Shown: positions 7,669 to 16,858, counted from the stretch's first letter. The stretch is DNA of 64,000 nucleotides from an uncultured Clostridia bacterium (GCA_904419075.1 CAJFQM010000005.1:1-64000), one strand, 5' to 3'. Notes: generated by a model not told the origin, from the sequence alone. Numbers and translations are program-made.

Positions 7669-8386
7669 AACCGAACAAAAGGACTATCGTCCGCCCTTTG
7701 AAATTCTGTTTGAAGACAATCACATCATCGTCGTTTTGAAGCCGCAGATGACCGCCTGCTGTCCCGACGAGAGCAGAGACGACAATCTGTTGGACCAGAT
7801 AAAAACTTATCTGAAAATCACCTATAATAAGCCCGGAAACGCGTATGCGGGGCTTGTACACCGTCTGGACAGGCCCACGGGAGGGGTCATGGTCTACGCC
7901 AAGACGTCCAAGGCGGCCGCTCGGCTCACCGAAGGATTGCAGACGGGGGATTTTGAAAAGAGGTATCTCACCGTCCTTTGCGGGACTCCCGACCCCGAAC
8001 GGGGAACGCTCACCAATTATCTTCGGAAAAATACGGTCAACAATCTCGTATATATCTGTACGCAGACGGAGGAGGGCGCAAAGTTTGCTTCTCTCGACTA
8101 TAAGGTTCTCGAAAGCAAGGGAAAATACTCCCTTGCGGAGGTGAGGCTGCATACGGGGCGCACGCACCAGATCCGCGTTCAGATGGCGGGGATCTCTCAC
8201 CCCGTCTACGGGGATATGCGATACGGAGGCGCTCTGGCGCAGAAAGGCAAGCTGGCTCTGTGGGCGTATTCGCTCGCCTTTTCTCATCCCGTCACCAAAG
8301 AGCGGTTGCGCTTTTTGGCCTATCCGCCCGAAAACGAAACCCCGTGGAAGGCCTTCGATATCCCGAATGCAGTGGAAATCAAGTGA
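7661..8386 (+). CDS. RluA-family 23S rRNA pseudouridine synthase
   Basis: The 241-residue protein isomerises uridine to pseudouridine in RNA. The signature VHRLDRPTGGVMVYAK places the catalytic Asp at residue 70. RTHQIRVQMA and HPVYGDMRYG are the other family blocks. There is no N-terminal S4 domain, unlike the second RluA-type gene at 13.2 kb, so the two have different targets. It overlaps the methyltransferase by 8 bp and follows GGGAGGA at a rather long spacing. The nucleotide modified is unknown. Confidence 0.88.
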   Translation: MTETEQKDYRPPFEILFEDNHIIVVLKPQMTACCPDESRDDNLLDQIKTYLKITYNKPGNAYAGLVHRLDRPTGGVMVYAKTSKAAARLTEGLQTGDFEKRYLTVLCGTPDPERGTLTNYLRKNTVNNLVYICTQTEEGAKFASLDYKVLESKGKYSLAEVRLHTGRTHQIRVQMAGISHPVYGDMRYGGALAQKGKLALWAYSLAFSHPVTKERLRFLAYPPENETPWKAFDIPNAVEIK

Positions 8387-8433
8387 AAATTGCGTAAAAA
8401 AAGAAAAACAGTTTATTTCACCGTGAAATGCGT

Positions 8434-8462
8434 TTGACAAAAGGCGCGTTTGGGTGTAAAAT
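8434..8462 (+). promoter_or_regulatory. Promoter of the anchored surface protein gene
   Basis: TTGACA (8434-8439), 17 bp, TAAAAT (8457-8462); the leader is about 50 nt. Confidence 0.75.
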
Positions 8463-8521
8463 AGAGAAAGCACAATATTGTAAAAGGTATAGACTTACAA
8501 AAATTGCGAGGCACTGCTTGA

Positions 8522-10918
8522 ATGAAAAAAAAGAATAAAGTCAAAATTTTAACTTTTCTGGTTGCAGGCGTAATCGGAACTGCGGCTTTGGGCGGAGGAC
8601 TTATGCTCGGCGGAATCAGGGCCGGTGCGGTCACGTATGAGCCTTACCGTATCTTTACGGCGGAAAAGTCTGCTTCGGTGGGGACCGATTCGGACGACGA
8701 TACGTTGATGGCCTTTACTCTTCCCGACGGCGGAAGCGTATCTTTCAAACGCGATCTGGCTCTGAAATGGTATGACGGTAAGGACGCCGCAAAATATCTC
8801 ACGATGAAATTCGCGCTCAAAGATACGAATTTCGAAAAATTGACGCTCACTTTCGAAGCGGCGCCCGCGATGGCCATGAAAGAGAAGAAGGCGACGAATA
8901 CCGTCGTTTTTGAAAAAGCGGACGGCAAAGTTACCGTCAAAGTGAACGACGGACAAGCCACGGAACTTTCGGAAGAGGCGCTCAAAGCCGATATCGAGCT
9001 TTCGCTCGCGGAAACGGACGGCGAAAATACTGCCGAAGAAGGTGAATTTCTCGTCCTTTTGAACGACGGTTACATCGGTACGTTTGCGAATGTAGGTGCG
9101 GATTTCGCGGAATATTCCTCGACCGCTGCTTCCACCCCGATGGTGCCTTTCGCCTTTACGGCGGAAATGCCCGAAGGTGCGGAAGGAGACGCCGCGACAA
9201 CGAAGATTCTCTTCAAGGAGCTCAACGGACAGTCCTTTGAGCTCGACGAGGACAAGAAAATTGCGGATACCGCGAAGCCCGTTCTCGTCGTCAACGATTC
9301 GATTTCTTCGTTTGCGTTGGGGACTCCGTTCTCTCTCGATTATGAAGTGATCGATGTTTTGGATACTTCCGTCACCAAGACGATGGAGTATTATCAATAT
9401 AACCCCGACGATTTCTCCGAGGACTCGACAAAGGAGCCGGAATACGAAACTTTGACGACGAGCACCTATTTCATGGATACGCCCGTCTATAAAGAAAAGG
9501 GAATGGAATACATTTCCGTGCGTTTCAAGCTCAATGACGATACCTTCTCCGGCGACGACAACGCGGCAACCTATGAACTTGTATGGTATGCGGAAGAGAC
9601 GGAGAAGCCCACGGAAGATTCTAAGCTCGAATATATCCGTGCGGATCGCAATACCGAGGGGCCCGATTATACCTGTATTGTCAGAGACGACGAAGGAAAT
9701 CACGAATTGGACGAGGACGGAAACAGTGTTCTCGACGAAGCAAATCAAGCCTATCTCGGGTATCAGGAAGCGGTGGAAGAAGCGGCAAAGGACGTTTATG
9801 CAGGTACGAATTCCTATGTCTATCTGCCTTCTCCGATAGGCCTTATCACGGACAACGATACCGGATATAAAAATCTCAAATATAATATCTATTACAAGAC
9901 GCAGACTTCGGACAGCCCCGCTTCGAGCACGGGAATAAGCTATGATGATTTGAAACTTGCGGTCGGTTCGACGGGGCTCTATGAGTTCAAGATTACCGCC
10001 TCCGACAAAGCGGGCAACGAGATGTACTGCTACGTGGACGGTTATCGCACCAAAGTGACTTCCGATAACGTCTGGGATATCGAAGCCATTCCTTCCTTTA
10101 CTTTCTCGATTTCCAACAGCGGTATAAGCGTGGAGGAACCCGAGGGAAGCGACAGCACGGATTCGGGTTTCATCGACGTCACCTATACGCTCTCCGACTT
10201 TACGGTCGTGGGAATCGACGGACATTCGAGTGAATACGGTTTGTATTATTTCGATACCGCCGCATTCAGAAAGCAGTATCCCGATACGGATTTCTCCGAC
10301 AGTGACTTTTCTCTCATCAAATTCTCCGAACTGAAAGAGAATGCGGATTTGTCCAAAGTGGAGGACGACGATTATCTCAATTATTATGCGGGTTTATACG
10401 CCGAGTTGCTTTCAAAGAGATTGGGATTGAATATTACGGCCGATGACTTGATGAAGCCGAATTCGGACGGCGAAGTGATTTTGCGCGAGATAGAACCTTA
10501 CGACGATACGATCGACGAAGATAAACATCCCGATGTTTGGAAAGAATCGGATAACAAATATTATTGGTATCCTTCCTCAAAATCTTTTAAGCCGCAGGAA
10601 CAGGGCGTCTATATCGTCCTCGCCGTATTTACCGATGCGGAATTGTCGGGAGAGAAGGCCGCCGCATATCAGGCCGTTTCCGTCAATGCCAAAGAAGACA
10701 CGATCAAAGGCGAGACGCAGTGGCTGAAAAATAACATCGTTTCCGTCGTTTTGTTCTCCATCGCGGCCGTGATGTTGATTCTCATCATCATTCTGCTCGT
10801 CGTGAAGCCTTCCGATGAAACTCTGGAAGACGTAGAGAACGGAAAGAAAAAGAAGAAAAAATCAAAAAAAGATAAAAAGTCCGAATTGGAAAAACTCGAT
10901 AAGGACGAAAAAAAGTAA
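8522..10918 (+). CDS. Large membrane-anchored extracellular protein, unknown function
   Basis: I do not recognise this 798-residue protein. Residues 7-32 form a hydrophobic signal segment (ILTFLVAGVIGTAALGGGLM) ending in AGAVTY. About 700 residues outside are rich in Asp, Glu, Tyr and Ser, with segments such as KPVLVVNDSI and GLYEFKITASDKAGNEMYCY that look like bacterial Ig-like or cadherin-like strands. Near residues 740-762 a single membrane helix (VVLFSIAAVMLILIIILLVV) is followed by a cytosolic tail dense in Lys. There is no LPXTG motif. The topology suggests a type I surface protein anchored by its C-terminal helix. It has its own promoter and terminator. An adhesin, sensor or envelope-spacing role is possible but not supported further. 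Confidence 0.75.
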   Translation: MKKKNKVKILTFLVAGVIGTAALGGGLMLGGIRAGAVTYEPYRIFTAEKSASVGTDSDDDTLMAFTLPDGGSVSFKRDLALKWYDGKDAAKYLTMKFALKDTNFEKLTLTFEAAPAMAMKEKKATNTVVFEKADGKVTVKVNDGQATELSEEALKADIELSLAETDGENTAEEGEFLVLLNDGYIGTFANVGADFAEYSSTAASTPMVPFAFTAEMPEGAEGDAATTKILFKELNGQSFELDEDKKIADTAKPVLVVNDSISSFALGTPFSLDYEVIDVLDTSVTKTMEYYQYNPDDFSEDSTKEPEYETLTTSTYFMDTPVYKEKGMEYISVRFKLNDDTFSGDDNAATYELVWYAEETEKPTEDSKLEYIRADRNTEGPDYTCIVRDDEGNHELDEDGNSVLDEANQAYLGYQEAVEEAAKDVYAGTNSYVYLPSPIGLITDNDTGYKNLKYNIYYKTQTSDSPASSTGISYDDLKLAVGSTGLYEFKITASDKAGNEMYCYVDGYRTKVTSDNVWDIEAIPSFTFSISNSGISVEEPEGSDSTDSGFIDVTYTLSDFTVVGIDGHSSEYGLYYFDTAAFRKQYPDTDFSDSDFSLIKFSELKENADLSKVEDDDYLNYYAGLYAELLSKRLGLNITADDLMKPNSDGEVILREIEPYDDTIDEDKHPDVWKESDNKYYWYPSSKSFKPQEQGVYIVLAVFTDAELSGEKAAAYQAVSVNAKEDTIKGETQWLKNNIVSVVLFSIAAVMLILIIILLVVKPSDETLEDVENGKKKKKKSKKDKKSELEKLDKDEKK

Positions 10919-10932
10919 ATCCAGATAGAGAA

Positions 10933-10969
10933 AAATCCGTTTCCGAATAATCGGAAGCGGATTTTTTTT
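10933..10969 (+). terminator. Terminator of the surface protein gene
   Basis: AAATCCG-TTCCGA stem with TCGGAA-CGGATTT and a run of eight T. Confidence 0.9.
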
Positions 10970-11011
10970 GAAAAAGGACATGTTTTTCTTTTTCGGGCAT
11001 ATATTTTTCCT

Positions 11012-11305
11012 ATGACGGATTTGAATGAACTGAAATCGGGAGAATATGCAAAGATCCTTTCCGTCGACGCGGAAAAAGACGTCAAAGAGCGTCTGAGGAT
11101 GCTCGGCATCGCTCCGAACGAAAAAGTAAAGATGCTCAAAAAGATATTTTTCGGCCGCGAATGTCTTTTACAGACAGCGTTCGGCCGCGTCGGTATGCGC
11201 AGGGAGTGCGCGCAAAAAATCAAAATTGCCCGATTGTCCGATAACGCCGCTTCTTTATCCGAACGGGAAACGGCGGCCGAAAAGACGGAGGAGCGGCAAT
11301 CATGA
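11012..11305 (+). CDS. feoA: FeoA ferrous iron transport accessory protein
   Basis: The 97-residue protein has the SH3-like FeoA fold (MTDLNELKSGEYAKIL, then RLRMLGIAPNEKVKMLKK) that works with FeoB at the inner face of the membrane. The last 20 residues are a charged tail beyond the usual 75-80 residues. The ATG has no clear Shine-Dalgarno sequence; a very short frame starting at 10980 ends in TGA overlapping this ATG, which might couple initiation, but this is speculative. Its stop overlaps feoB by 4 bp. No obvious Fur box was seen upstream. Confidence 0.88.
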   Translation: MTDLNELKSGEYAKILSVDAEKDVKERLRMLGIAPNEKVKMLKKIFFGRECLLQTAFGRVGMRRECAQKIKIARLSDNAASLSERETAAEKTEERQS

Positions 11306-13188
11306 AAATTCTGCTTACGGGCAATCCCAATGTCGGAAAAACCACCCTTTTCAACGCTCTGACGGGAGCGCACAACCGCACGGGAAACTATCACGGAGTC
11401 ACGGTCGGCGTATCCGAAAAAAATTTCTCGAAGCGCCTTGCGCTCGGGCTGATCGCGGATTTACCCGGTCTCTACTCTCTCGACGGCATGAGCATGGAGG
11501 AAAAGCTCGCGGCGAAGTATATAGACGATCAGAAAGGGGATTTTCTCGTCGTTCAGGTAGCGGACGCGGAACATTTCAAACGCTCTCTGAAATTGACGGA
11601 CAGCCTTCTTTCCCGCGGACTTCCCGTCGTCCTGGTTCTGACGATGTGCAAAAAATTCCGTGCTCGCGGCGGTAAACTCGATTGCGGACGGCTGAGCGAA
11701 GCGCTCGGAATTCGCTGTATAGAGACGGACGCTTTGCGCAGAAAGTCCGTCACAGCGTTGGCGGAAGCGCTCAAAGAGGTATTTCTTTCTCTTTCGCAAT
11801 ATAGGCAAAAATGTCGGCTTTCCCCGTTGCGGGACAAAAAATTTTCCTTGGAAGCGTCATCGAATACTCTTTCGACGGGGGACTCCTTTGGCAAGTATTT
11901 TTCGACAGCCTATTCTCCCGCGCCCGTCGGTGCAGATAAACTTACCAATCTCTGCCTGAACGCTTTTTTTGCCCTGCCCGCGTTTTTCGCGCTCATAGGG
12001 TTGGTGTTTTTCTTTACTTTCGGGGAACATATGCCGGGAGTGAGACTCAAAGAAGCGCTTGAAGGACTTATAGAACGCTTTGCGGGATTCTGCGGCGGAA
12101 GGATAGAATCTCCCGTCGTGAGAAGTCTCGTCTGCGACGGCTTTCTCGGCGGTATCGGGAGTGTTTTATCCTTTGTCCCGCAGATAGCTCTGATGTATTT
12201 GTTTCTCGATTTCCTCGAAGAGAGCGGATTTATGTCTGCGCTGGCCTTTATGACCGACGGGCTTTTTTCCAAAATCGGATTGTCGGGCAGAGCGGCTTTT
12301 TCTGTTCTGCTGGGATATGGTTGCACCGCCGCCGCGATCGTCTCTACCCGCGCGTTGGAGGAGAAAGCTATTCAGAAGAGAGCGGTCACCTGTCTGTATT
12401 TTGTCCCTTGCAGCGCAAAACTTCCCGTCTATCTGACGCTGCTTTCCTCCGTTTTTGAAAATACTTTTTTGGGCGCGCTGCTTCTCTATATACTGGGTAC
12501 GGGCATGGGGCTGGCCGTCGCGGCTTTCCTCAAAAAAGACGACAGCATATTTTTAATGGAAATCGCAGATATTTGCTCTCCCGATATATTTTTCGTCATA
12601 AAAAAGTTGCTCTTTCAGATAAAACAGTTTATAATAAAGATATCGACGACCGTGCTCGCCTTTACTTTGGTCGTCTGGTTCCTTTCTTCCTTTTCCTTCT
12701 CGGGGGCCTGTTCCGCCGAGGACAGTTTTCTGGCGCATATCTGTTCCGTGCTCAAATATGCCTTCTACCCCATGGGGATTACCGATTGGCGGGCCGCCTT
12801 TGCCGCGGTCAGCGGGCTCATCGCCAAAGAGAATATCGCAGGGATGCTCTCCGTGCTGTTTCCCGAAGGGGTGCATTTTTCCTTCCCCTCGGCGTGCGCT
12901 TATTTAACTTTTATCGCTCTGATTCCGCCCTGTATCTCCGCGATTGCCGCCTGTGCGGGGGAGCTCGGCAGAAAGACGGCTTGGGGATATGCCGCTTTAC
13001 AGACGGCCTTTGCGTTTCTCTGCGCGTACCTCGTTTGGTTTTTCCTTTCGGGAGGAGCGCCCGTCGCTTTCGCCGCGTTGTCGGTATTCGGAGCATATTC
13101 GCTCGGCAGAAGGCTCTGCAAAGGGCGCGGAAAGAAGAAAAAATTAAAAATACGGGAAAATATAAGTGAAAGAGTTTATCGCGGATAA
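11302..13188 (+). CDS. feoB: FeoB-type ferrous iron transporter with degenerate G4 motif
   Basis: The 628-residue protein has an N-terminal G domain and a membrane channel. G1 is GNPNVGKT (residues 7-14) and G3 is DLPG (53-56). Where FeoB normally has NMxD (G4), this one reads TMCK (114-117), so the Asn and the guanine-reading Asp are both missing. The membrane part keeps GYGCTAAAIVSTR, the PCSAKLPVY block with its conserved Cys, and GLIAKENIAGML. It is shorter than most FeoBs (650-770) and ends in a Lys-rich tail. It would import Fe(II). It is coupled to feoA by ATGA, and its last 23 bp overlap the next pseudouridine synthase gene. Confidence 0.88.
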   Translation: MKILLTGNPNVGKTTLFNALTGAHNRTGNYHGVTVGVSEKNFSKRLALGLIADLPGLYSLDGMSMEEKLAAKYIDDQKGDFLVVQVADAEHFKRSLKLTDSLLSRGLPVVLVLTMCKKFRARGGKLDCGRLSEALGIRCIETDALRRKSVTALAEALKEVFLSLSQYRQKCRLSPLRDKKFSLEASSNTLSTGDSFGKYFSTAYSPAPVGADKLTNLCLNAFFALPAFFALIGLVFFFTFGEHMPGVRLKEALEGLIERFAGFCGGRIESPVVRSLVCDGFLGGIGSVLSFVPQIALMYLFLDFLEESGFMSALAFMTDGLFSKIGLSGRAAFSVLLGYGCTAAAIVSTRALEEKAIQKRAVTCLYFVPCSAKLPVYLTLLSSVFENTFLGALLLYILGTGMGLAVAAFLKKDDSIFLMEIADICSPDIFFVIKKLLFQIKQFIIKISTTVLAFTLVVWFLSSFSFSGACSAEDSFLAHICSVLKYAFYPMGITDWRAAFAAVSGLIAKENIAGMLSVLFPEGVHFSFPSACAYLTFIALIPPCISAIAACAGELGRKTAWGYAALQTAFAFLCAYLVWFFLSGGAPVAFAALSVFGAYSLGRRLCKGRGKKKKLKIRENISERVYRG

Positions 13189-13999
13189 ACCGCAAAGATT
13201 AAAAGAATATACCGACAATACTTATGCGCAGGGTTCGTTTTTCTGGAATTATCTGATAAAAAACAGAGAGATCCGCGTCAACGGGAAAAAGGTCGGAGAG
13301 GATATCCTCCTTTCCGCGGGCGATAAGGTCGCTTATTATCTCCCGCCCGCCAAGGAGGAAAAACCCGCTTTTTATATCGTTTATGAGGACGAAAACATTC
13401 TCGTCGCCGACAAGGAAAGCGGCGTCAATTCGGAAGCTGTGTTTGCGGCTTTGAAGCGGGAGAGAGAATGTTTCTTTCTGCATCGTCTGGATAGAAACAC
13501 CTCGGGATTGCTCGTTTTTGCTTTGAAGGAAGGGGCGAAGAAAGAGCTCCTTGCCGCATTTAAGGAACGGAGGATAGAAAAGAGATATTGTGCGCTCTGT
13601 TTCGGAAAATTCGGAAAGGAGGAGGGAATTCTCACTGCCTATCTGAAAAAAGACGAGAATAAATCCCTCGTCCGCATTTACGACGCTCCGACCTTCGGCG
13701 CGGAAAAAATCGTCACGGAATACCGAGCGGGGGAACGCTGCGGTGAGTTTACAAAAACGGAAATTCTCCTGCATACGGGAAAAACACATCAGATCCGCGC
13801 GCATCTCGCGCATATCGGCTGTCCCGTGGCAGGCGATACGAAATACGGGGATAAAGAAAAAAATCGGAAATATAACCTCACCCGTCAATGTCTCATTGCA
13901 AAATCATTAAAATTTTCTCTCCTCGGAAAACTCGCCTATCTCAACGATTTGAAGTTCGTTTCTCGTTTTGAATTAAAGATCCCTTGCCTCCCGACTTGA
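13166..13999 (+). CDS. RluA-family pseudouridine synthase with S4-like domain
   Basis: The 277-residue protein starts with an S4-type RNA-binding region (residues 10-60: IKNREIRVNGKKVGEDILLS) and continues as an RluC/RluD-like synthase. The catalytic Asp is Asp109 in HRLDRNTSGLLVFA. HTGKTHQIRAHLAHIGCPVAGD is the second signature block. Target uridines in 23S rRNA cannot be told from sequence. It overlaps the feoB 3' end by 23 bp in another frame and probably depends on feoB translation. Its stop codon sits inside the terminator stem. Confidence 0.87.
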   Translation: MKEFIADKPQRLKEYTDNTYAQGSFFWNYLIKNREIRVNGKKVGEDILLSAGDKVAYYLPPAKEEKPAFYIVYEDENILVADKESGVNSEAVFAALKRERECFFLHRLDRNTSGLLVFALKEGAKKELLAAFKERRIEKRYCALCFGKFGKEEGILTAYLKKDENKSLVRIYDAPTFGAEKIVTEYRAGERCGEFTKTEILLHTGKTHQIRAHLAHIGCPVAGDTKYGDKEKNRKYNLTRQCLIAKSLKFSLLGKLAYLNDLKFVSRFELKIPCLPT

Positions 14000-14017
14000 C
14001 GCGGGAGGCGCTTTTTT
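13986..14017 (+). terminator. Terminator of the feoA-feoB-rlu operon
   Basis: GCCTCCCG/CGGGAGGC stem and TTTTTT. The 5' arm includes the last codons of the preceding gene. Confidence 0.88.
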
Positions 14018-14069
14018 GGGATTAAAATTAACTTAAGTAAAAAAATTTTCCAAAAATACCTCCGAATAC

Positions 14070-14098
14070 TTGACAAATAATTATGAAAGTATTAAAAT
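14070..14098 (+). promoter_or_regulatory. Promoter of the metal-resistance operon
   Basis: TTGACA (14070-14075), 17 bp, TAAAAT (14093-14098). The -10 is overlapped by the repressor dyad. Confidence 0.85.
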
Positions 14099-14116
14099 AT
14101 GAATAGTTGTTCATAT
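14097..14116 (+). promoter_or_regulatory. Probable ArsR/SmtB-type operator
   Basis: A 20-bp dyad with exact 7-bp arms, ATATGAA and TTCATAT, around 6 bp. It matches the TGAA-N-TTCA pattern bound by CadC/SmtB-type repressors. It begins at the -10 box and covers the start point, so binding would block transcription. Confidence 0.75.
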
Positions 14117-14132
14117 ATAGGACGGTGAAATT

Positions 14133-14495
14133 ATGGAAAAAGAAAATTGCGGATATGAAAGGGAGCACGAGGAAGCGGTAAAGCGGGCGAAGGAGCGCAT
14201 GCCGAACGAAGAGAATATCGAGAGGGTATGCAATACTTTCCGAGTCATCGGGGAGCCTTCGAGAATGAAGATCGTGCTTGCTTTGTTGCAGGGAGAGATG
14301 TGTGTTTATCACATCGTGGAGGCGTGCGGAGGGACGCAGAGCGCCGTCAGTCATCAGCTGAGGGTATTGAAGGACAATCGAATCATCAAATCCCGAAGAG
14401 ACGGGCAGAACGTGCTGTACTCCATTGCCGACGAACATATCGTAAAAATTATACAAATCAGCGAAGAACACTTGAATTGTAAATTGGAGGGCTGA
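14133..14495 (+). CDS. ArsR/SmtB-family metal-sensing repressor
   Basis: This 120-residue winged-helix repressor should bind the dyad at 14097-14116 and release it when Zn, Cd or a similar ion binds. The recognition helix region is TQSAVSHQLRVLKDNRIIKSRRDGQ (residues 68-92). The C-terminal helix carries Asp100, His102 and His113 in the spacing of the SmtB alpha-5 site (D-x-H-x10-H-x2-E), but the last ligand is Cys116 instead of Glu. The CadC-type ELCVC motif is reduced to EMCVYH, and there are extra Cys and His near the N-terminus (Cys6, His12). The mixed ligand set suggests altered metal preference. It starts 35 nt after the promoter and ends 1 nt before the ATPase gene. Confidence 0.88.
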   Translation: MEKENCGYEREHEEAVKRAKERMPNEENIERVCNTFRVIGEPSRMKIVLALLQGEMCVYHIVEACGGTQSAVSHQLRVLKDNRIIKSRRDGQNVLYSIADEHIVKIIQISEEHLNCKLEG

Positions 14496-14496
14496 C

Positions 14497-16836
14497 ATGA
14501 AAAAGACTTTGCAGTTAAAGGGACTCGATTGTGCGGCTTGCGCGGCGGAATTGGAGGAGGAGCTCGCGGCTACGGAGGGAGTGACTTCCGTTTCCGTTAC
14601 CTTCGTCACGCAGAAACTGACCGTGGAATGCGAATCCGAAAAAGTCCTCGCGCTCGTCAAGGATAAAGCCAATCACTTTGAAGAAGTGCAGGTGGTGGAG
14701 GAAGCGGCTCCGACGGTAAGCGCGGAGGAGGACGGAAAAATTCTTTTGCATCTTTCGGGGTTGCATTGTGCGGCCTGTGCGATGGATTTAGAAGACGAAC
14801 TGAGAAAAATCAAGGGCGTGAAGTACGTACAGGTGGATTTCGTCTCTCAGAGTATTCTGTTGGACGCGGAGACGGATGAGGCGGTGCGGAAGGTCATAAA
14901 GGCCGCGGGAAAATTCGATAAGGTGAAAGTTTTGGACGGAGACAAGGCAGTACCCGAAAAGGAAACGCATTTCAAGGAAATTATCGAGATCGCGGTTTCC
15001 GCCGTATTTTTCCTCGCGGGATTCCTGCTCGAACATTTCGCTTCGGGAACGGTTGCGAAAATATTCCGCTACGGCGTATTTGCCGCTGCCTATCTTATCG
15101 TAGGGTACCCCGTGCTGATTTCTACGGCGAAGAACATCGCGAAGGGAAAAGTATTTGACGAGAATTTCCTGATGACCGTCGCATCTGTCGGCGCCGTTTG
15201 CCTCGGCCAGCTCGGAGAGGGCGTCGCGGTCATGCTGCTGTATCAGATCGGCGAGCTTTTGCAGGGAATCGCCGTCGGTTCTTCCCGACGTTCCGTATCC
15301 GATCTGATGGATTTGAAAAGCGAATCGGCCACTCTGCTCGAAAACGGAGAACAAAAGAGCGTCAGGCCCGAAACGCTGAAAATCGGGGACGTCGTTTTGG
15401 TAAAGGCCGGGGAAAAGGTTCCCGCCGACGGCGTGTTAATGAGCGAGAACGCTTCTCTCGATACGAAATCTCTTACGGGAGAATCCGCTTTGAAAGAAGT
15501 CAAAAACGGCGGGGAGCTTTTGTCGGGGTATATCAACGCGGGCGGCGTATTTGAGATGAAAATCGTTCGCGCCTATGAGGACAGCGCCGTTAAAAAGATT
15601 CTCGATCTGGTGGAAAATTCTTCCTCCAAAAAGGCCGCGCCCGAAAAATTCATCACGAAATTCGCAAGATATTATACGCCGATCGTCTGTATTGCGGCCG
15701 CGGCGCTCGCCGTGATTATCCCTTTGATTCTCGGGCTTGCAAACGGAGGCGGTTACGGAGGATATTTCCGTCGCTGGATAGGAACCGCGCTCAACTTCCT
15801 CGTCATTTCCTGTCCCTGTGCCCTCATTATTTCCGTTCCGCTCACTTATTTCAGCGGCATCGGAAGCTGTGCGCGGAACGGTATTTTGGTGAAAGGGGCC
15901 ACGTATCTCGATACGGCGGCGAAAATTCGGGCCGTTGCGTTCGACAAGACGGGAACCCTGACGGAAGGAAATTTTGCCGTCTGCGGCGTACAGACCGCGG
16001 ACGGTGCGGACGAAAAGGAAGTTCTGGCGCTGGCGGCGGCCGCGGAAGCGGGATCTTCTCATCCGATTGCCAAGGCGTTCAAAGAGATCGATTGCGAATA
16101 TACCGCGGAGGATATCCGCGAAGTGCCGGGGCGTGGAATTTCAGCCATATTGAACGAAAAATCTCTGTTGGTGGGAAACGCCGCGCTTTTGAAGGAAAAA
16201 GGAATTTCGGTTCCCGAATCGGACAGTCCGTATACACTGATCTATGTGGCTTTGGGCGGAAAATATCTCGGCCGCATCGAAATCGGAGACCGACTCCGTG
16301 CGGAGGCGAAAGAGGCGATTTCCGAACTCAAAGCACTCGGTATAGAGCGGACGGTCATGCTGACCGGCGACAGCCGCGCCCGTGCCGAAAAAGTGGCGGG
16401 AGAATTGGGAATGTCCGAGGTAAACGCGGGACTTCTTCCCGATGAGAAACTCGAAAAGGCGGAAAGCCTCAAAAAAGACGGCACTTTGATGTATGTCGGC
16501 GACGGAATCAACGATGCGCCCGTCATGGCGGTGGCCGACTGTTCCGTTTCCATGGGAAAGCTGGGAAGCGCCGCGGCCGTGGAGGCCTCCGATCTGGTTC
16601 TCGTTTCCGACAATCTCAAAGCGATTCCCCGCGGGATTCGCATCGCCAGAAAGACGAGAAAAATCGTCACCGAAAACATCGTGTTTTCCATCGCCATGAA
16701 AGCGGCGTTCATGGTGCTCGGCGTGGCGGGCGTAATGCCTTTATGGCTGGCCGTGTTTGCAGACGTCGGGGTCATGCTGCTCGCGGTGCTCAATTCGCTC
16801 CGTATGCGCATGAAAATCAAGGGCGAGGGGATTTGA
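14497..16836 (+). CDS. cadA: Heavy-metal P1B-type ATPase (CadA/ZntA-like), two HMA domains
   Basis: The 779-residue pump exports Zn(II), Cd(II) or Pb(II). Two N-terminal HMA domains have CAAC pairs at residues 12-15 and 91-94. The membrane metal site is the CPC motif (Cys439-Pro-Cys441), which together with the CadA-like layout points to divalent metals. The phosphorylated Asp483 is in DKTGTLTEG. SHPIAKAF, TGDSRARAEKVA and GDGINDAPVMAVAD complete the catalytic domains. The start follows GGAGGGC. It is co-transcribed with the ArsR-type repressor and followed by a strong terminator. Metal choice is inferred from the family. Confidence 0.93.
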   Translation: MKKTLQLKGLDCAACAAELEEELAATEGVTSVSVTFVTQKLTVECESEKVLALVKDKANHFEEVQVVEEAAPTVSAEEDGKILLHLSGLHCAACAMDLEDELRKIKGVKYVQVDFVSQSILLDAETDEAVRKVIKAAGKFDKVKVLDGDKAVPEKETHFKEIIEIAVSAVFFLAGFLLEHFASGTVAKIFRYGVFAAAYLIVGYPVLISTAKNIAKGKVFDENFLMTVASVGAVCLGQLGEGVAVMLLYQIGELLQGIAVGSSRRSVSDLMDLKSESATLLENGEQKSVRPETLKIGDVVLVKAGEKVPADGVLMSENASLDTKSLTGESALKEVKNGGELLSGYINAGGVFEMKIVRAYEDSAVKKILDLVENSSSKKAAPEKFITKFARYYTPIVCIAAAALAVIIPLILGLANGGGYGGYFRRWIGTALNFLVISCPCALIISVPLTYFSGIGSCARNGILVKGATYLDTAAKIRAVAFDKTGTLTEGNFAVCGVQTADGADEKEVLALAAAAEAGSSHPIAKAFKEIDCEYTAEDIREVPGRGISAILNEKSLLVGNAALLKEKGISVPESDSPYTLIYVALGGKYLGRIEIGDRLRAEAKEAISELKALGIERTVMLTGDSRARAEKVAGELGMSEVNAGLLPDEKLEKAESLKKDGTLMYVGDGINDAPVMAVADCSVSMGKLGSAAAVEASDLVLVSDNLKAIPRGIRIARKTRKIVTENIVFSIAMKAAFMVLGVAGVMPLWLAVFADVGVMLLAVLNSLRMRMKIKGEGI

Positions 16837-16858
16837 AAAATTTGTATTTCGCTTTACG

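Noticed and set aside
8549..10225. Minus-strand open frame of 558 codons
   Set aside because: It lies wholly antisense to the surface protein gene, which has a signal sequence, promoter and terminator; the antisense product is Arg/Phe-rich, as expected of a shadow.
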